Positions 1 through 10,143 of a stretch of 64,000 bases of DNA are shown here, piece after piece. The stretch lies in NCBI RefSeq assembly GCF_964058945.1, contig NZ_OZ060369.1, forward strand, positions 370,705-434,704, written 5' to 3'. Below the pieces are notes generated by a model. That model saw nothing but the letters and a program-made list of their open reading frames with translations. It had not been told where the DNA came from and made no database searches. How positions within the stretch are numbered: the stretch's first letter is position 1; each line of letters starts with the position of its first letter. Source of the stretch: Buchnera aphidicola (Takecallis arundicolens) (GTDB taxonomy: Bacteria; Pseudomonadota; Gammaproteobacteria; Enterobacterales; Enterobacteriaceae). The position numbers and the translations under genes were made by a program.

Positions 1-1272
1 CATAAATGTTTGAAATTGTGCAATAAAATCAATAACCACAACAACAATAATTAATAATGAATTTCCTCCAATAAAAAAAGGAATATGCATAGTAATTTTA
101 AAAAACTCAGGTATCAAAACAACAAAAATAATATATAGTGCATTTAAAAAAATTAATCGATTAATAATATTATTAATATATCTTGTTGTCTGTATTCCTG
201 GTCGAATACCTGGGATAAAAACACCAGATTTTTTTAAATTTTCAGAAATCTCTCTAGGATTACATACTAAATTATCATAAAAAAAACAAAACAAAAAAAT
301 TAATATAGAATACAATAGAATATAACACACTGTACCTGGCTTAATATAATACTCAAGAACTGAAAAAAATAAAAATCCAACATGTACCTTAAAATATGAT
401 ATAACCACAGATAACAAAATAATTACACTAGAAGCAAAAATAGCTGGTATTACACCCGACATATTAATTTTTAAAGGTAAATGCGTGTGTTGCATAACAT
501 ACATTTTATGTAAATTACGTTGTTTAGAATGATACAAAACAATTTTTCGATAACTACTTTCAATAAAAACAATACAAAAAATCAATACAAACAAAAGTAA
601 AAATATAAAACATAAATAAAGCAGTGACATATGTATTAATTTCATATTTCGAATCATACTAGAAATGCTTAAAGGCATTTTAGCAACAATACCAATAAAC
701 ATAATCATTGAAATACCATTACCAATTCCACATTCAGTAATCAATTCACCCAACCACATTAATAAAATTGTTCCAGTACATAAACTTAATATAGTGGTAA
801 AATAAAAATATAAATCAGGGTGTTCAATCATTTGAGCAACACTAGATATATTCGGTAAAGTTAATGCAATTCCTATCGATTGAAATATTGCAATTAATAA
901 CGTAATATATCGTATATACTGATTGATTTTTTTTTTTCCTACTTCACCCGATTTTTTAATATTAGATAGTTTTTTTATAGTTAATGTTAGTAACTGCATG
1001 ATAATAGAAGCAGAAATATACGGCATAATACCTAAAGAAAAAATTGATGCATAACTTAAAGCACCTCCGGAGAACATATTAAACAAATCAATTACTGTAC
1101 CATTTTGTAATTTTAAAAAATTTGATAAAACAGTATGATTAATACCAGGAATAGGTATAAAAAAACCAACTCTGAAAATGATTATTGAAAATATTAAAAA
1201 AATAATTCTTTGTTTTAATTCTACTAAAGTATTATTCACATTATTTAATTTTGATTGTATAATAGTAGCCAT
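1..1272 (-). CDS. secY: SecY protein translocase subunit (partial, C-terminus off the window)
   Basis: SecY is the membrane pore of the Sec translocon. The minus-strand frame from the ATG at 1272 stays open for 424 codons to the left edge with no stop, so about 15-20 C-terminal residues are missing. The translation shows alternating hydrophobic membrane segments, an early PIPGIN motif near the first loop, GEVGKKK in a cytoplasmic loop, and ends in VVVIDFIAQFQTFM, which corresponds to the VVxMDFMAQVQTLM region at the end of E. coli SecY. It follows rplO by 4 nt, as in the spc operon. Frame and family are clear. Confidence 0.95.
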   Translation of the reverse strand, partial: MATIIQSKLNNVNNTLVELKQRIIFLIFSIIIFRVGFFIPIPGINHTVLSNFLKLQNGTVIDLFNMFSGGALSYASIFSLGIMPYISASIIMQLLTLTIKKLSNIKKSGEVGKKKINQYIRYITLLIAIFQSIGIALTLPNISSVAQMIEHPDLYFYFTTILSLCTGTILLMWLGELITECGIGNGISMIMFIGIVAKMPLSISSMIRNMKLIHMSLLYLCFIFLLLFVLIFCIVFIESSYRKIVLYHSKQRNLHKMYVMQHTHLPLKINMSGVIPAIFASSVIILLSVVISYFKVHVGFLFFSVLEYYIKPGTVCYILLYSILIFLFCFFYDNLVCNPREISENLKKSGVFIPGIRPGIQTTRYINNIINRLIFLNALYIIFVVLIPEFFKITMHIPFFIGGNSLLIIVVVVIDFIAQFQTFM

Positions 1273-1276
1273 ATTA

Positions 1277-1717
1277 TCAAACGGTTTCCTTAACTGTCCC
1301 ACCTAACGTTTCAATAGCTACACGTGCACCTTTTGTAACTTTAATACCATGAACTACAACTTTTTTTTCTAAAATTCCTGTATTAATAATCTTTACATAT
1401 CGAATATTTTTTCTAATAATATTTAAATCTTTTAATGTAATTAAATTAATACATGCACTAGATATTTTATTAATATCGGATAATCTAATTTCTTGAATAA
1501 TGTATTTTTTACGTGAAACAAAACCAAATTTTGGAATACGCCGATATAATGGCATTTGCCCACCTTCAAAACCTCTCCTAATACTAACACCTGTTCTTGA
1601 TTTTTGACCTTTATGTCCCCTACCACATGTTTTACCAAATCCGGTTCCAATACCCCGACCAACACGTTTATTTTTTTTTTTTGAACCGTATATTGATTTT
1701 AAATTATTTAAATACAA
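1277..1717 (-). CDS. rplO: 50S ribosomal protein L15
   Basis: Large-subunit protein L15. The conserved GRGIGTGFGKTCGRGHKGQKSR and RRGFEGGQMPLYRRIPKFGF blocks are present. No ATG precedes the conserved region. I place the start at the TTG at 1717 (LYLNNL, equivalent to E. coli MRLNTL) because AAGGA lies 7 nt upstream of it and rpmD has just ended. A second TTG at 1741 would overlap rpmD and has no ribosome binding site. The resulting 146 residues match the usual 144. A run of 12 A in the coding strand (1671-1682) encodes the lysine-rich KKKNK segment. Confidence 0.93.
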   Translation of the reverse strand: MYLNNLKSIYGSKKKNKRVGRGIGTGFGKTCGRGHKGQKSRTGVSIRRGFEGGQMPLYRRIPKFGFVSRKKYIIQEIRLSDINKISSACINLITLKDLNIIRKNIRYVKIINTGILEKKVVVHGIKVTKGARVAIETLGGTVKETV

Positions 1718-1721
1718 TGTT

Positions 1722-1904
1722 TTATCCTTTTTTAATATCAATCATATAAGACACCTGATTAATCATACCACGAATAGATGGTGTGTCTAATCGAATTACT
1801 GTATGTCCAATATGTCGCAAACCTAATCCTATAATTGTTGCCTTATGTTTAGGTAAACGACCAATACTACTTTTAGTTTGTGTAATGAAAATTTTTTTTA
1901 TCAT
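1722..1904 (-). CDS. rpmD: 50S ribosomal protein L30
   Basis: Small large-subunit protein L30, 60 residues against 59 in E. coli. The family core is visible: [21 protein letters not shown], then GLRHIGHTV and the C-terminal segment [10 protein letters not shown]. It lies between rpsE (5-nt gap) and rplO (4 nt before the proposed TTG start), the standard spc order, and its last codons contain the ribosome binding site used by rplO. Confidence 0.96.
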   Translation of the reverse strand: MIKKIFITQTKSSIGRLPKHKATIIGLGLRHIGHTVIRLDTPSIRGMINQVSYMIDIKKG

Positions 1905-1909
1905 ATCTA

Positions 1910-2413
1910 TTATCCTAATATTTCAAAAATAGTTTTATTTCTTTTAGCAGCAATCATTTCAGGAGATTTCATATTTTTTAAACCATTCATTGTTGCCCGA
2001 ACAACATTAATTGGATTAGTTGAACCATAGGTTTTTGCTAAAACATTATGTATACCAACAACTTCTAAAATTGCGCGCATTGCACCTCCTGCAATAATAC
2101 CTGTTCCTTTTGATGCTGGTTTCATAAAAACTTTAGAACTAGTATGTGAACCATTTACAGGATGTTGTAAAGTACCGTTTTTAATATTAATATAAATCAT
2201 ATTACGACGCGCATGTTCCATAGCTTTTTGTATAGCAGCAGGTACTTCTCGAGCTTTTCCATATCCAATACCTACTTTACCTTTATTATTACCAACAACC
2301 GTTAAAGCAGTAAATGAAAAAATTCTACCTCCTTTAACAGTTTTAGATACGCGATTAACTGTAATTAATTTTTCTTTTAAATCAACATGATTTTTTTTTC
2401 CGTAATTCACCAT
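1910..2413 (-). CDS. rpsE: 30S ribosomal protein S5
   Basis: S5 contributes to decoding accuracy near the mRNA entry channel. The 167-residue product equals E. coli in length. It has the N-terminal double-stranded RNA-binding S5 domain ([19 protein letters not shown], about residues 24-42) and the C-terminal domain with [16 protein letters not shown] and the [11 protein letters not shown] segment. It is part of the spc operon, 13 nt after rplR and 5 nt before rpmD. Confidence 0.97.
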   Translation of the reverse strand: MVNYGKKNHVDLKEKLITVNRVSKTVKGGRIFSFTALTVVGNNKGKVGIGYGKAREVPAAIQKAMEHARRNMIYINIKNGTLQHPVNGSHTSSKVFMKPASKGTGIIAGGAMRAILEVVGIHNVLAKTYGSTNPINVVRATMNGLKNMKSPEMIAAKRNKTIFEILG

Positions 2414-2426
2414 TTCACGATATCCT

Positions 2427-2795
2427 TTAAAATTTTAATCCTGATTTTCGTGCAGATTCTGCCAACATTTGTACACGACCATGATATTTAAATCCTGAAC
2501 GATCGAATACTACAGATTGAATACCTTTTTTTAATGCACGATTTGCAATAATTACCCCAATAAAACTAGCAGATTTCTTATTTCCAGTATATGAATCCAG
2601 TTGTCTTTGAATCCCTTTTTCTAATGTTGATGCAGACGTTACAATAGTCGAAGTTTTGGTATCAAAAATCTGAGCATACATATGACGAGAAGTACGATGT
2701 ATGATCAATCGTATTACATTTAAAGATTTAAGGTGATAACGTGTTTTTAAACTCCGCCGTACCCTCGAAGAGATATTTTTTTTTAAAACAATCAT
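2427..2795 (-). CDS. rplR: 50S ribosomal protein L18
   Basis: 5S rRNA-binding protein L18, 122 residues (117 in E. coli; the extra residues are N-terminal). The signature [22 protein letters not shown] closes the protein, and [15 protein letters not shown] forms the central RNA-binding part. Its ATG shares one base with the rplF stop (TAATG arrangement at 2793-2797), which implies coupled translation within the spc operon. Confidence 0.96.
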   Translation of the reverse strand: MIVLKKNISSRVRRSLKTRYHLKSLNVIRLIIHRTSRHMYAQIFDTKTSTIVTSASTLEKGIQRQLDSYTGNKKSASFIGVIIANRALKKGIQSVVFDRSGFKYHGRVQMLAESARKSGLKF

Positions 2796-3331
2796 TATTT
2801 TTTCTTAGCCTCTTTAATACGTATTTTTTCATCAAAATAACGAATACCTTTTCCTTTATATACTTCTGGTTTACGTTTAGAACGTAAATTCGCTGCTACT
2901 TGACCAAGTAATTGTTTATTCATACTTGTTAAAACAATTTCAGTTGTAGAAATATTTTCCGCTATAATATCAGAGGGCAAACAATATTTAATTGTATGAG
3001 AATACCCTAAAGACATATTTAGTACATTATTTTTTTCAATATTAATACGGTATCCTACACCCACCAATTGTAATTTCTTTGAAAAACCAGTTGTTACACC
3101 AATAATCATAGAATTTACTAACGATCTTGTAGTACCTGCATGCATCCAACCATCCTTGGTATTTAATTTGGATTGAAAAAATATTTTATTATTATTGTAT
3201 TTAATTATAACAGATTGATGAATATTATGTGACATAGATTTATTCTTATTACTAATAACAATATTATTCTTACGTAAAATCACGTTGATATTTTCAGGAA
3301 CTACAATTGGATTTTTTGCAATACGAGACAT
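2795..3331 (-). CDS. rplF: 50S ribosomal protein L6
   Basis: L6 sits near the factor-binding site of the large subunit. It has 178 residues against 177 in E. coli and begins MSRIAKNPI as in the family. The duplicated RNA-binding fold is represented by GTTRSLVNSMIIGVTTGFSKKLQLVGVGYR and the C-terminal KPEVYKGKGIRYFDEKIRIKEAKKK. The stop codon overlaps the rplR start by one base. Product and frame are unambiguous. Confidence 0.97.
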   Translation of the reverse strand: MSRIAKNPIVVPENINVILRKNNIVISNKNKSMSHNIHQSVIIKYNNNKIFFQSKLNTKDGWMHAGTTRSLVNSMIIGVTTGFSKKLQLVGVGYRINIEKNNVLNMSLGYSHTIKYCLPSDIIAENISTTEIVLTSMNKQLLGQVAANLRSKRKPEVYKGKGIRYFDEKIRIKEAKKK

Positions 3332-3347
3332 ATAAAAACCTCCATAC

Positions 3348-3743
3348 TTAAGATACTATACAAATAATTTCTCCACCTATACCCATTTTATCAGCTTTTT
3401 TATTACTGATAATACCCTTCGAAGTAGAAATAATGGCAATACCTAAACCATCCATAATTACTGGTAAACTATTTTTATTTTTGTAAATACGTAAACTAGG
3501 TTTACTAACTCGTTTTATTTCTTCAATTACAGGATTACCATTAAAATATTTTAAAAAAATATTTAATACTGTTTTTTTTTCTTTTTTTTGTACTGTATAA
3601 TAATCAATGTAACCTTCTTGTTTCAAAACATTAATAATAGCAATTTTAAAATTAGACGCAGGTATACAAACTTCTACCTTATTTGCTTTTTGACCATTAC
3701 GGATACTAGTTAACATATCTGATATTGGATCTTGCATATTCAT
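3348..3743 (-). CDS. rpsH: 30S ribosomal protein S8
   Basis: S8 binds helix 21 of 16S rRNA and, in E. coli, represses the spc operon. It has 131 residues against 130. It starts [18 protein letters not shown], matching MSMQDPIADML, which supports the first ATG (3743) over the one two codons inside. The C-terminal [13 protein letters not shown] and [11 protein letters not shown] form the RNA-binding site. The neighbours rpsN and rplF are the expected ones. Confidence 0.97.
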   Translation of the reverse strand: MNMQDPISDMLTSIRNGQKANKVEVCIPASNFKIAIINVLKQEGYIDYYTVQKKEKKTVLNIFLKYFNGNPVIEEIKRVSKPSLRIYKNKNSLPVIMDGLGIAIISTSKGIISNKKADKMGIGGEIICIVS

Positions 3744-3779
3744 ATTACAACTCTCTTTTTTAATATATATGTATTATAT

Positions 3780-4085
3780 TTACCAACTAGATTTTCTTAA
3801 CCCTGGAATTTCACCACGCATTGCAGCTTCTCGAACCTTAATTCTACTTAAACCAAATTTTCTCAAAAATCCATGAGGACGACCTGTTTGAAAACATCGA
3901 TTACGTTGTCTAGATAAACTAGAATCGCGAGGTAAAGTTTGTAATTTTAATACTGCTTCCCATCTTGTTTCTTTTGATAATGACATATTTATAATAATTT
4001 TCTTTAATTTTTGACGCTTAACAAAAAATTTTTTTCCTAATTTGACACGCTTTAATTCACGTGCTTTCATTGATTCTTTAGCCAT
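3780..4085 (-). CDS. rpsN: 30S ribosomal protein S14
   Basis: S14 of the zinc-free (C-minus) type: 101 residues, the usual length, with no CxxC pairs. The C-terminal hallmark [20 protein letters not shown], followed by [20 protein letters not shown] and KSSW, is intact. The N-terminus is strongly basic. It lies 15 nt after rplE in the spc order. Confidence 0.97.
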   Translation of the reverse strand: MAKESMKARELKRVKLGKKFFVKRQKLKKIIINMSLSKETRWEAVLKLQTLPRDSSLSRQRNRCFQTGRPHGFLRKFGLSRIKVREAAMRGEIPGLRKSSW

Positions 4086-4100
4086 ATTAATCCTTAAAAA

Positions 4101-4640
4101 TTAAATCTGAAAAGGAAAATAAAACGAAGAAAGTAATGCAAAACCTTCAGCATCAGATAATGCAGTTGTTGTAATAGAAATATCTAATCCACGCACTTTG
4201 TCAATAGTATCATAATTAATTTCAGGAAATATAATTTGTTCAGATATACCCATATTATAATTCCCTCTTCCATCAAAAGATTTTTTAGAAAAACCGCGAA
4301 AATCACGAATTCTTGGTATAACTATTGTAATTAAACGATTTAAAAAATCCCATTTACGTATACCGCGTAACGTAACCTTACAACCTATTGGATAACCCTG
4401 ACGTATCTTAAAACCAGCAATAGATTTTCTTGATTTTGTGATAATTGGTTTTTGACCTGTAATTAATGTTAAATCTTTTACTGCTTGCTCTAAAATTTTT
4501 TTATCATTATTTGCTTTTCCAACACCCATATTTAAAGTAATCTTTTCTATATTTGGTACTTGCATAATAGATGCATATTGAAATTCTTTCATCAATTTTT
4601 TAATAATTTCTGTTTTATACAACTTATATAATACAATCAT
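4101..4640 (-). CDS. rplE: 50S ribosomal protein L5
   Basis: 5S rRNA-binding protein L5 of the central protuberance, 179 residues, identical in length to E. coli. Conserved blocks include [54 protein letters not shown] and [10 protein letters not shown]. It sits 16 nt downstream of rplX. The N-terminal [16 protein letters not shown] corresponds to the E. coli MAKLHDYYKDEVVKKL, which supports the ATG at 4640. Confidence 0.97.
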   Translation of the reverse strand: MIVLYKLYKTEIIKKLMKEFQYASIMQVPNIEKITLNMGVGKANNDKKILEQAVKDLTLITGQKPIITKSRKSIAGFKIRQGYPIGCKVTLRGIRKWDFLNRLITIVIPRIRDFRGFSKKSFDGRGNYNMGISEQIIFPEINYDTIDKVRGLDISITTTALSDAEGFALLSSFYFPFQI

Positions 4641-4656
4641 TATAAAATCCTACTAA

Positions 4657-4974
4657 TTATTTAATAATTTGATTATTAGATTTTAAAAATCGAACTTTTT
4701 TTCCAGAAATATATTTAAATCCAATACGATCGGCCTTTTTAGTATCAGTATTAAAAATAGCTACATTTGAAATATGTATTAAAGCCTCTTTTTTTATAAT
4801 ACTAGAATTAATATTTTGTGCAGGTACTCCCTTTTGATGTTTTTTAATTATATTAATACCTTTTACAATAACTTTAGATTTACTCGTTAAAATAAATTGT
4901 ACTATTCCAGTTTTCCCTTTATCTTTACCAGATAAAATAATAACATGATCTAAACGATGAATTTTTAAAGCCAT
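4657..4974 (-). CDS. rplX: 50S ribosomal protein L24
   Basis: Assembly-initiator protein L24, 105 residues (104 in E. coli). The KOW motif is clear near the N-terminus: [19 protein letters not shown]. It continues with [11 protein letters not shown] and [10 protein letters not shown]. It lies between rplN (24-nt gap) and rplE (16-nt gap) in the spc operon. Confidence 0.96.
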   Translation of the reverse strand: MALKIHRLDHVIILSGKDKGKTGIVQFILTSKSKVIVKGINIIKKHQKGVPAQNINSSIIKKEALIHISNVAIFNTDTKKADRIGFKYISGKKVRFLKSNNQIIK

Positions 4975-4998
4975 ATTCTCCTCACATGTTTAAAATAA

Positions 4999-5367
4999 CT
5001 AAAACACCTCTGGTGCTAAAGAAATAATTTTCATAAATTTTTCTGTTCTTAACTCACGTGTTATTGGACCAAAAATACGAGTACCAATCGGTTGATTAAC
5101 GTTATTTAAAATCACGCAAGCATTGTGGTCAAAACGAATCAACGACCCATCCGAACGACGAATTCCTTTTTTTGTACGAACAACAACTGCATTAAATACT
5201 TCACCTTTTTTTACTTTACCTCTTGGTACTGCTTCTTTAATTGAAACTTTTATTAAATCACCAATTTTTGCATACCGCTTTTTTGAACCCCCTAAAACTC
5301 TAATGCACATTGCAGATTTTGCTCCAGAATTATCTGCAATACATAATATTGTTTGCTCTTGTATCAT
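4999..5367 (-). CDS. rplN: 50S ribosomal protein L14
   Basis: L14 forms an intersubunit bridge. It has 122 residues (123 in E. coli) and starts [21 protein letters not shown]. The family signature follows with [21 protein letters not shown] and ends with [17 protein letters not shown]. This is the first gene of the spc operon. The 121 nt separating it from rpsQ is the largest gap inside the ribosomal cluster and contains a 9-bp hairpin (5451-5476). Confidence 0.97.
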   Translation of the reverse strand: MIQEQTILCIADNSGAKSAMCIRVLGGSKKRYAKIGDLIKVSIKEAVPRGKVKKGEVFNAVVVRTKKGIRRSDGSLIRFDHNACVILNNVNQPIGTRIFGPITRELRTEKFMKIISLAPEVF

Positions 5368-5450
5368 AATGTTTTATATTCCAAAATAAATTCATTCTCA
5401 ATATAAATTAATTACATAGTATATACATAATATATTATTTAAAGTATCAG

Positions 5451-5476
5451 GAAGACATGTCAGTATTCATGTCTTC
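5451..5476 (-). repeat. Perfect 9-bp hairpin between the S10 and spc operons
   Basis: The arms GAAGACATG (5451-5459) and CATGTCTTC (5468-5476) are perfect complements separated by 8 nt. In the direction of transcription (minus) the stem follows rpsQ by about 12 nt. It is preceded by eight T but followed by CTGATACTTT rather than a U-run, so it is not a textbook intrinsic terminator. It could be a 3'-end stabiliser for S10 mRNA or a processing site. No alternative function is evident from the sequence. Confidence 0.7.
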
Positions 5477-5488
5477 GAAAAAAAATTA

Positions 5489-5743
5489 CTAAATAATAAA
5501 CTTTTTAATAATTCTAATTAATTTCCATGACTTTGTTTTAGAAATCGGACGACATTCCGATACTTCTACAATATCTCCATTAACACATGTATTACACTCA
5601 TCATGAATATGTAATTTAGTTTTTTTTTTAATAAATTTCTTATATATTGGATGTTTAATTAAACGTTCAACTAATATTACAGCAGATTTATTCATTTTAT
5701 TACTTATAACTGTTCCTTGTAATGTATGTAATTTAACAGTCAT
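5489..5743 (-). CDS. rpsQ: 30S ribosomal protein S17
   Basis: Primary 16S rRNA-binding protein S17 with an OB fold, 84 residues as in E. coli. It shows [29 protein letters not shown] and the C-terminal [21 protein letters not shown]. It is the last gene of the S10 operon and its ATG overlaps the rpmC stop by four bases (ATGA type). Confidence 0.96.
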   Translation of the reverse strand: MTVKLHTLQGTVISNKMNKSAVILVERLIKHPIYKKFIKKKTKLHIHDECNTCVNGDIVEVSECRPISKTKSWKLIRIIKKFII

Positions 5744-5937
5744 GTATTATTCCTGTTTTTGATAGTAATTATTGTTTTAATACGTGCAATCTTTTTGCGA
5801 ACTATTCGCAACATGTGATTTTTTTTAAATTTTCCAGAAGCAAGTTGTATCTTTAAACTAAATTTTTCACGTAATAAATTTAACAATTCAGCACGTAAAT
5901 CAATAATTTTTTTTTGATGTAATACAGATAATTTCAT
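5740..5937 (-). CDS. rpmC: 50S ribosomal protein L29
   Basis: L29, near the nascent-peptide exit where signal recognition particle and trigger factor dock. It has 65 residues (63 in E. coli), two helices, with [18 protein letters not shown] and the signature [15 protein letters not shown]. It overlaps rpsQ by 4 nt and follows rplP by 4 nt, the invariant rplP-rpmC-rpsQ order. Confidence 0.95.
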   Translation of the reverse strand: MKLSVLHQKKIIDLRAELLNLLREKFSLKIQLASGKFKKNHMLRIVRKKIARIKTIITIKNRNNT

Positions 5938-5941
5938 TATA

Positions 5942-6346
5942 TCACCATTTACTTACAAAAGTTGTTTTAACAGATAATTTTGATGTTGCTAACTTAAATG
6001 CTAATCTAGATTCATCCTCAGACAATCCAGAAATTTCATATAATACTTTACCAGGTTGTACCAATGCTACCCAATATTCAACATTACCTTTACCTTTACC
6101 CATCCTAACTTCTAGTGGTTTTTGTGTAATTGGTTTATCTGGAAAAACTCTTATCCATAGTTTACCCTGTCGTTTCATAGATTTTGTAATTGCTCGTCTT
6201 GCCGACTCAATTTGACGTGATGTTAATCTACCAAGTGTAATTGCTTTTAAACCAAAAGTTCCAAAGCTAATATTAGAATTTAAAATCATTCCTCTATTTC
6301 GACCTTTATGCATTTTACGAAATTTTGTACGCTTAGGTTGTAACAT
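5942..6346 (-). CDS. rplP: 50S ribosomal protein L16
   Basis: L16, close to the A-site tRNA and needed for peptidyl-transfer centre architecture. It has 134 residues (136 in E. coli), beginning [31 protein letters not shown] and [13 protein letters not shown] segments are present, including RMGKGKG, the region around the hydroxylated arginine in E. coli. It is 2 nt downstream of rpsC. Confidence 0.97.
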   Translation of the reverse strand: MLQPKRTKFRKMHKGRNRGMILNSNISFGTFGLKAITLGRLTSRQIESARRAITKSMKRQGKLWIRVFPDKPITQKPLEVRMGKGKGNVEYWVALVQPGKVLYEISGLSEDESRLAFKLATSKLSVKTTFVSKW

Positions 6347-6348
6347 GA

Positions 6349-7065
6349 TTATAATAACCTCCGTACTCTAGGTAATATTCGATACTGCCTTTTTTCATGT
6401 AAAAAACTTTTATTTTCATTTTTTAAAAATTGCATACCATCCAAAATTTCTCCTTTAAACACCCAAACTTTCACTCCAATTATACCATAAGTAGTATGTG
6501 CTTCAGATAAACTATACTCAATATTTGCACGTAAAGTATGTAATGGTACACGACCTTCACGATACCATTCTCGACGTGCAATTTCGGTTCCTCCTAATCT
6601 TCCACTAACTTCTACCTTAATACCTTTAGCACCTTGACGCATAGCATTTTGTACTGCACGTTTCATTGCTCTTCTAAACATAATTCTTCTTTCAAGCTGC
6701 ATAGTAATATTATCTGCAATTAATTTAGCATCTAACTCAGGTTTTTTAACTTCGGAAATATTAATTTGTGTGGGAAAACCAGTCATACCTGCTACAATTA
6801 ACCTTAATTTTTCAACATCTTCACCTTTTTTACCAATAACAATACCAGGACGAGATGTATAAATAGTTACACGCACACTTTTAGCAGGTCTTTCAATTAC
6901 AATACGTGAAACAGATGCTTTTTTTAGTTTTGTATTTAAGAAAGCTCGTATTTTGAAATCACTATATAAATATTCGCAAAACTCTTTTTTTTGCGCAAAC
7001 CAAGTAGAATTCCAAGTTTTTATTATACCTAATCGCATACCATGAGGATGTACTTTTTGACCCAT
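6349..7065 (-). CDS. rpsC: 30S ribosomal protein S3
   Basis: S3 lines the mRNA entry tunnel and is part of the ribosomal helicase. It has 238 residues (233 in E. coli). The KH domain is marked by [15 protein letters not shown] (about residues 73-87). The C-terminal domain contains [40 protein letters not shown] and [14 protein letters not shown]. The gene follows rplV by 20 nt. Confidence 0.97.
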   Translation of the reverse strand: MGQKVHPHGMRLGIIKTWNSTWFAQKKEFCEYLYSDFKIRAFLNTKLKKASVSRIVIERPAKSVRVTIYTSRPGIVIGKKGEDVEKLRLIVAGMTGFPTQINISEVKKPELDAKLIADNITMQLERRIMFRRAMKRAVQNAMRQGAKGIKVEVSGRLGGTEIARREWYREGRVPLHTLRANIEYSLSEAHTTYGIIGVKVWVFKGEILDGMQFLKNENKSFLHEKRQYRILPRVRRLL

Positions 7066-7085
7066 AACTATTTTTCTCCTTAATG

Positions 7086-7418
7086 TTATTCATCAGATAA
7101 AATAACAGTAATATGACTAGTTCGTTTTAAAATTCTATCTGAACGACCTTTTGCTCGTGGCATCATCCTCTTCATCGTAGGACCAGAATCAACAAAAATA
7201 CTTTTTATAAACAAATTATCTATACCTATACCATAATTATGCTCTGCATTTGCAATTGCTGACTTCAATAACTTGATTACAAAAAACGCTGTTTTTTTTT
7301 TATGAAAATATAATGTATTAAGTACTTGACATACTTTCTTACCTCTAATAGTATCTACTACTAATCTAACTTTTTGAGCTGATGACTTTACCTTACGATA
7401 TTTTGCTATGATTTCCAT
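7086..7418 (-). CDS. rplV: 50S ribosomal protein L22
   Basis: L22, whose extended loop lines the peptide exit tunnel. It has 110 residues, the E. coli length. The family signature runs from [16 protein letters not shown] to the C-terminal [21 protein letters not shown], which includes the beta-hairpin that reaches into the tunnel. It lies between rpsS and rpsC in the S10 operon. Confidence 0.96.
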   Translation of the reverse strand: MEIIAKYRKVKSSAQKVRLVVDTIRGKKVCQVLNTLYFHKKKTAFFVIKLLKSAIANAEHNYGIGIDNLFIKSIFVDSGPTMKRMMPRAKGRSDRILKRTSHITVILSDE

Positions 7419-7433
7419 AAATTCATCTTATGC

Positions 7434-7712
7434 CTATTTTTTTTTAATTTTTTTATCAGATATATGTCCTCGATAAGTTCTAGTTAGTACAAATTCTCCT
7501 AACTTATGTCCTACCATTTCTTCAGTAATAAAAATTGGTATATGTTGTCTACCATTATGGATTGAAATTGTTAATCCAACCATATTTGGAAAAATTGTTG
7601 AACGTCTGGACCATGTTTTTAATGGTTTTTTATTTCCATCTGCTACATATTTTTCAACTTTTTTGAATAAACTAATATCAATAAAAGGACCTTTTTTAAT
7701 AGATCGCGGCAT
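7434..7712 (-). CDS. rpsS: 30S ribosomal protein S19
   Basis: S19 of the small-subunit head, 92 residues as in E. coli. It begins [20 protein letters not shown]. The signature [21 protein letters not shown] and the [13 protein letters not shown] segment are intact. It follows rplB by 14 nt. Confidence 0.97.
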   Translation of the reverse strand: MPRSIKKGPFIDISLFKKVEKYVADGNKKPLKTWSRRSTIFPNMVGLTISIHNGRQHIPIFITEEMVGHKLGEFVLTRTYRGHISDKKIKKK

Positions 7713-7726
7713 ATAATACCCTTATA

Positions 7727-8554
7727 TTACTTATTATAATTACGATTTCGTAAAATAAATTTTTCAGTTCGTTTATTTTTACGTGTTTTTTTTCCTTTCG
7801 TTTGTTGACCCCATGGTGTAACCGGATGTTTACCAAAATTTCTACCTTCTCCACCTCCATGGGGGTGATCAATAGGATTCATTGCTGTACCCCGTACAGT
7901 TGGTCTAATTCCTCTCCAGCGCGAAGATCCTGCCTTACCTAACATTTGTAACATATGTTCAGAATTACCCACTTCACCGACTGTTGCACGGCATCTGCCA
8001 TCAATTCTCCGTATTTCTCCTGAACGTAACCTAATACTAACATAACTACCTTCATAAGCAATAATTTGTGCAGAACTTCCGGCAGTACGAGCAATTTGTC
8101 CACCTTTACCAATTTTTATTTCAATATTATGAATCAATGTTCCAGTTGGTATATTCTTTATAGGTAAACTATTACCAATTTGTATTGGAACTTTTTCACC
8201 AGAAATAATCTTCGATCCGACTAACAAACCTTTTGGAGCTAAAATATAGTTTCTTGTACCATCTTCATATAAAATTAAAAATATATTAGATGATCGATTA
8301 GGATCATATTCCAAACGTTCTATTTTAGCATAAATATTATCTTTAGTACGCTTAAAATCAATTATACGATACATTCTTTTGTGTCTACCACCAATATGCC
8401 GCATAGTAATACGACCAAGATTATTTCTACCTCCGCTTTTACTGTTATGTTGTATAAGCGGTTGAAATGGACGACCATGATATAAATTTTGTTGTACTAC
8501 TTTAACAACATGACGCCTTCCTGGAGAAGTCGGGTTACATTTAACAATTACCAT
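7727..8554 (-). CDS. rplB: 50S ribosomal protein L2
   Basis: L2 is required for subunit association and peptidyl-transferase assembly. It has 275 residues (273 in E. coli). Conserved features are [22 protein letters not shown], the SH3-like [20 protein letters not shown] block and the [20 protein letters not shown] segment carrying the catalytically relevant histidine. It is a member of the S10 operon between rplW and rpsS. Confidence 0.98.
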   Translation of the reverse strand: MVIVKCNPTSPGRRHVVKVVQQNLYHGRPFQPLIQHNSKSGGRNNLGRITMRHIGGRHKRMYRIIDFKRTKDNIYAKIERLEYDPNRSSNIFLILYEDGTRNYILAPKGLLVGSKIISGEKVPIQIGNSLPIKNIPTGTLIHNIEIKIGKGGQIARTAGSSAQIIAYEGSYVSIRLRSGEIRRIDGRCRATVGEVGNSEHMLQMLGKAGSSRWRGIRPTVRGTAMNPIDHPHGGGEGRNFGKHPVTPWGQQTKGKKTRKNKRTEKFILRNRNYNK

Positions 8555-8569
8555 AATAAAATTTTACCT

Positions 8570-8872
8570 TTAAATAACATTATTAATAAAATCCAAATTT
8601 TGACCTGGTTTTAATTGAACATATGCTTTTTTCCAATGGTTACGCCGGATATTGTACTTACCTCGTTTTTTTACTTTCCCTTTTATTAATACTGTATTAA
8701 CGCGCTCAATTTCAACTGAAAATATTTTTTTTACAGCCTGTTTAATATCATTTTTATTAGATTTTACTGCAACCTTTAATATTATTGTATTATTTTTTTT
8801 TAAAACAAGAGTTGATTTTTCAGAAATATGTGGTGTATACAACACATCGAATAATTTATAGTCAGATATCAT
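8570..8872 (-). CDS. rplW: 50S ribosomal protein L23
   Basis: L23, the trigger-factor and signal-recognition docking protein at the exit tunnel. It has 100 residues, the E. coli length. [22 protein letters not shown] opens the conserved fold and [20 protein letters not shown] closes it. Its start overlaps the rplD stop by 4 nt, suggesting coupled translation. Confidence 0.96.
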   Translation of the reverse strand: MISDYKLFDVLYTPHISEKSTLVLKKNNTIILKVAVKSNKNDIKQAVKKIFSVEIERVNTVLIKGKVKKRGKYNIRRNHWKKAYVQLKPGQNLDFINNVI

Positions 8873-9474
8873 ATGAGTATTGTCTCAATTTTTTTAATTG
8901 CAGCAATAGTTATAATAATATTTTTAAAATTAATTAAACTAACTGGATCAATTGACTTTACTTCGTGCACACATACTTTATATAAATTACGTGATGCTAA
9001 TAATAAATTATCATCTACTTTATTTACAATAATATATGCTTCATGTAACGATATACTCTTTAATTTATCAAATAAAAGTTTTGTTTTTGGTTGCGATATA
9101 GAAAAATTTTTAAAAATAAATAAACGATTTTGTTGAATTAATTTCGAAAAAATACTTCTTAATGCTCCACGATACATTTTTTTATTAATTTTTTGTGTAT
9201 ATGATTTAGGTTTTGCTGCAAAAGTAACCCCACCAGTCCTCCAAATCGGACTTCGAATAGAACCTACACGAGCACGACCTGTACCTTTTTGACGCCAGGG
9301 TTTTTTCCCAGAACCAGACACTTCTGATCTGTTCTTTTGAGCACGACTACCTTGTCTAGCACTAGCAAGATAAGCAGTAACTACTTGATGTACTAGTGCT
9401 GTATTAAATTTTTTTTTAAAAATAATATCTGAAACAGAAATACAAGATTGTTCTTCTTGAACAATTAATTGCAT
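8869..9474 (-). CDS. rplD: 50S ribosomal protein L4
   Basis: L4 lines the exit tunnel and in E. coli autoregulates the S10 operon. The start is taken as the ATG at 9474 (MQLIVQEEQ), giving 201 residues as in E. coli. A GTG two codons upstream (9480) is possible, but AAGGAG sits 5 nt before the ATG region and abuts the GTG. Conserved features are [22 protein letters not shown] and the tunnel loop [11 protein letters not shown]. The last codons overlap rplW by 4 nt. Confidence 0.96.
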   Translation of the reverse strand: MQLIVQEEQSCISVSDIIFKKKFNTALVHQVVTAYLASARQGSRAQKNRSEVSGSGKKPWRQKGTGRARVGSIRSPIWRTGGVTFAAKPKSYTQKINKKMYRGALRSIFSKLIQQNRLFIFKNFSISQPKTKLLFDKLKSISLHEAYIIVNKVDDNLLLASRNLYKVCVHEVKSIDPVSLINFKNIIITIAAIKKIETILI

Positions 9475-9483
9475 ATTCACTCC

Positions 9484-10113
9484 TTATAATTTTATTGCTG
9501 GCTTAACAATAATATTTCCACCTACCGCACCAGGAATAGAACCCTTGACAAACATTAAATTCATCTTAAAATCAATTTGTATTACTTTTAAATTTTGAAT
9601 TGTTACACGTTTATTACCTAATTGACCAGACATTTTTTTACCTTTAAATACTCTACCTGGAGTTTGATTCTGACCAATAGACCCCGGAGCTCTATGTGAT
9701 AACGAATTACCATGAGTAGCATCTTGCATACTAAAATTCCAACGTTTTACTGTTCCTGAAAATCCTTTTCCTTTAGTAACTCCAGAAACATCAACTTTAT
9801 TAATAGAATTAAATAAAGTAATATCAATAATTTGACCTAATTTAAAAACCTCACTTTCATGAATTCTAAATTCCCATAAACCAATCCCTGCTAACACTCC
9901 AGATTTATTAAAATGACCAACTTCTGGTTTAAGTAATTTTTTTTTTTTCTTAATTCCTGTTGTTAATTGAATTGCATTATAGTGGTCATTAACCTTATTT
10001 TTAATTTGTGTAACATAATGCTTTTTAATTTCAATTACTGTAATTGGGGTTGATACACCATCTTGATGAAAAATACGAGTCATACCAATTTTTTTACCAA
10101 TAAGTCCAATCAT
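9484..10113 (-). CDS. rplC: 50S ribosomal protein L3
   Basis: L3 is an assembly initiator reaching into the peptidyl-transferase centre. It has 209 residues, identical in length to E. coli. It begins [19 protein letters not shown]. The central loop is [31 protein letters not shown] with the glutamine that E. coli methylates. It lies between rpsJ and rplD. Confidence 0.97.
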   Translation of the reverse strand: MIGLIGKKIGMTRIFHQDGVSTPITVIEIKKHYVTQIKNKVNDHYNAIQLTTGIKKKKKLLKPEVGHFNKSGVLAGIGLWEFRIHESEVFKLGQIIDITLFNSINKVDVSGVTKGKGFSGTVKRWNFSMQDATHGNSLSHRAPGSIGQNQTPGRVFKGKKMSGQLGNKRVTIQNLKVIQIDFKMNLMFVKGSIPGAVGGNIIVKPAIKL

Positions 10114-10143
10114 AAAATTTTACCAAAAATAATTATATTTTAT

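Noticed and set aside
5123..5389. 88-codon open frame antisense to rplN
   Set aside because: Shadow of rplN; no ribosome binding site and no recognisable protein.
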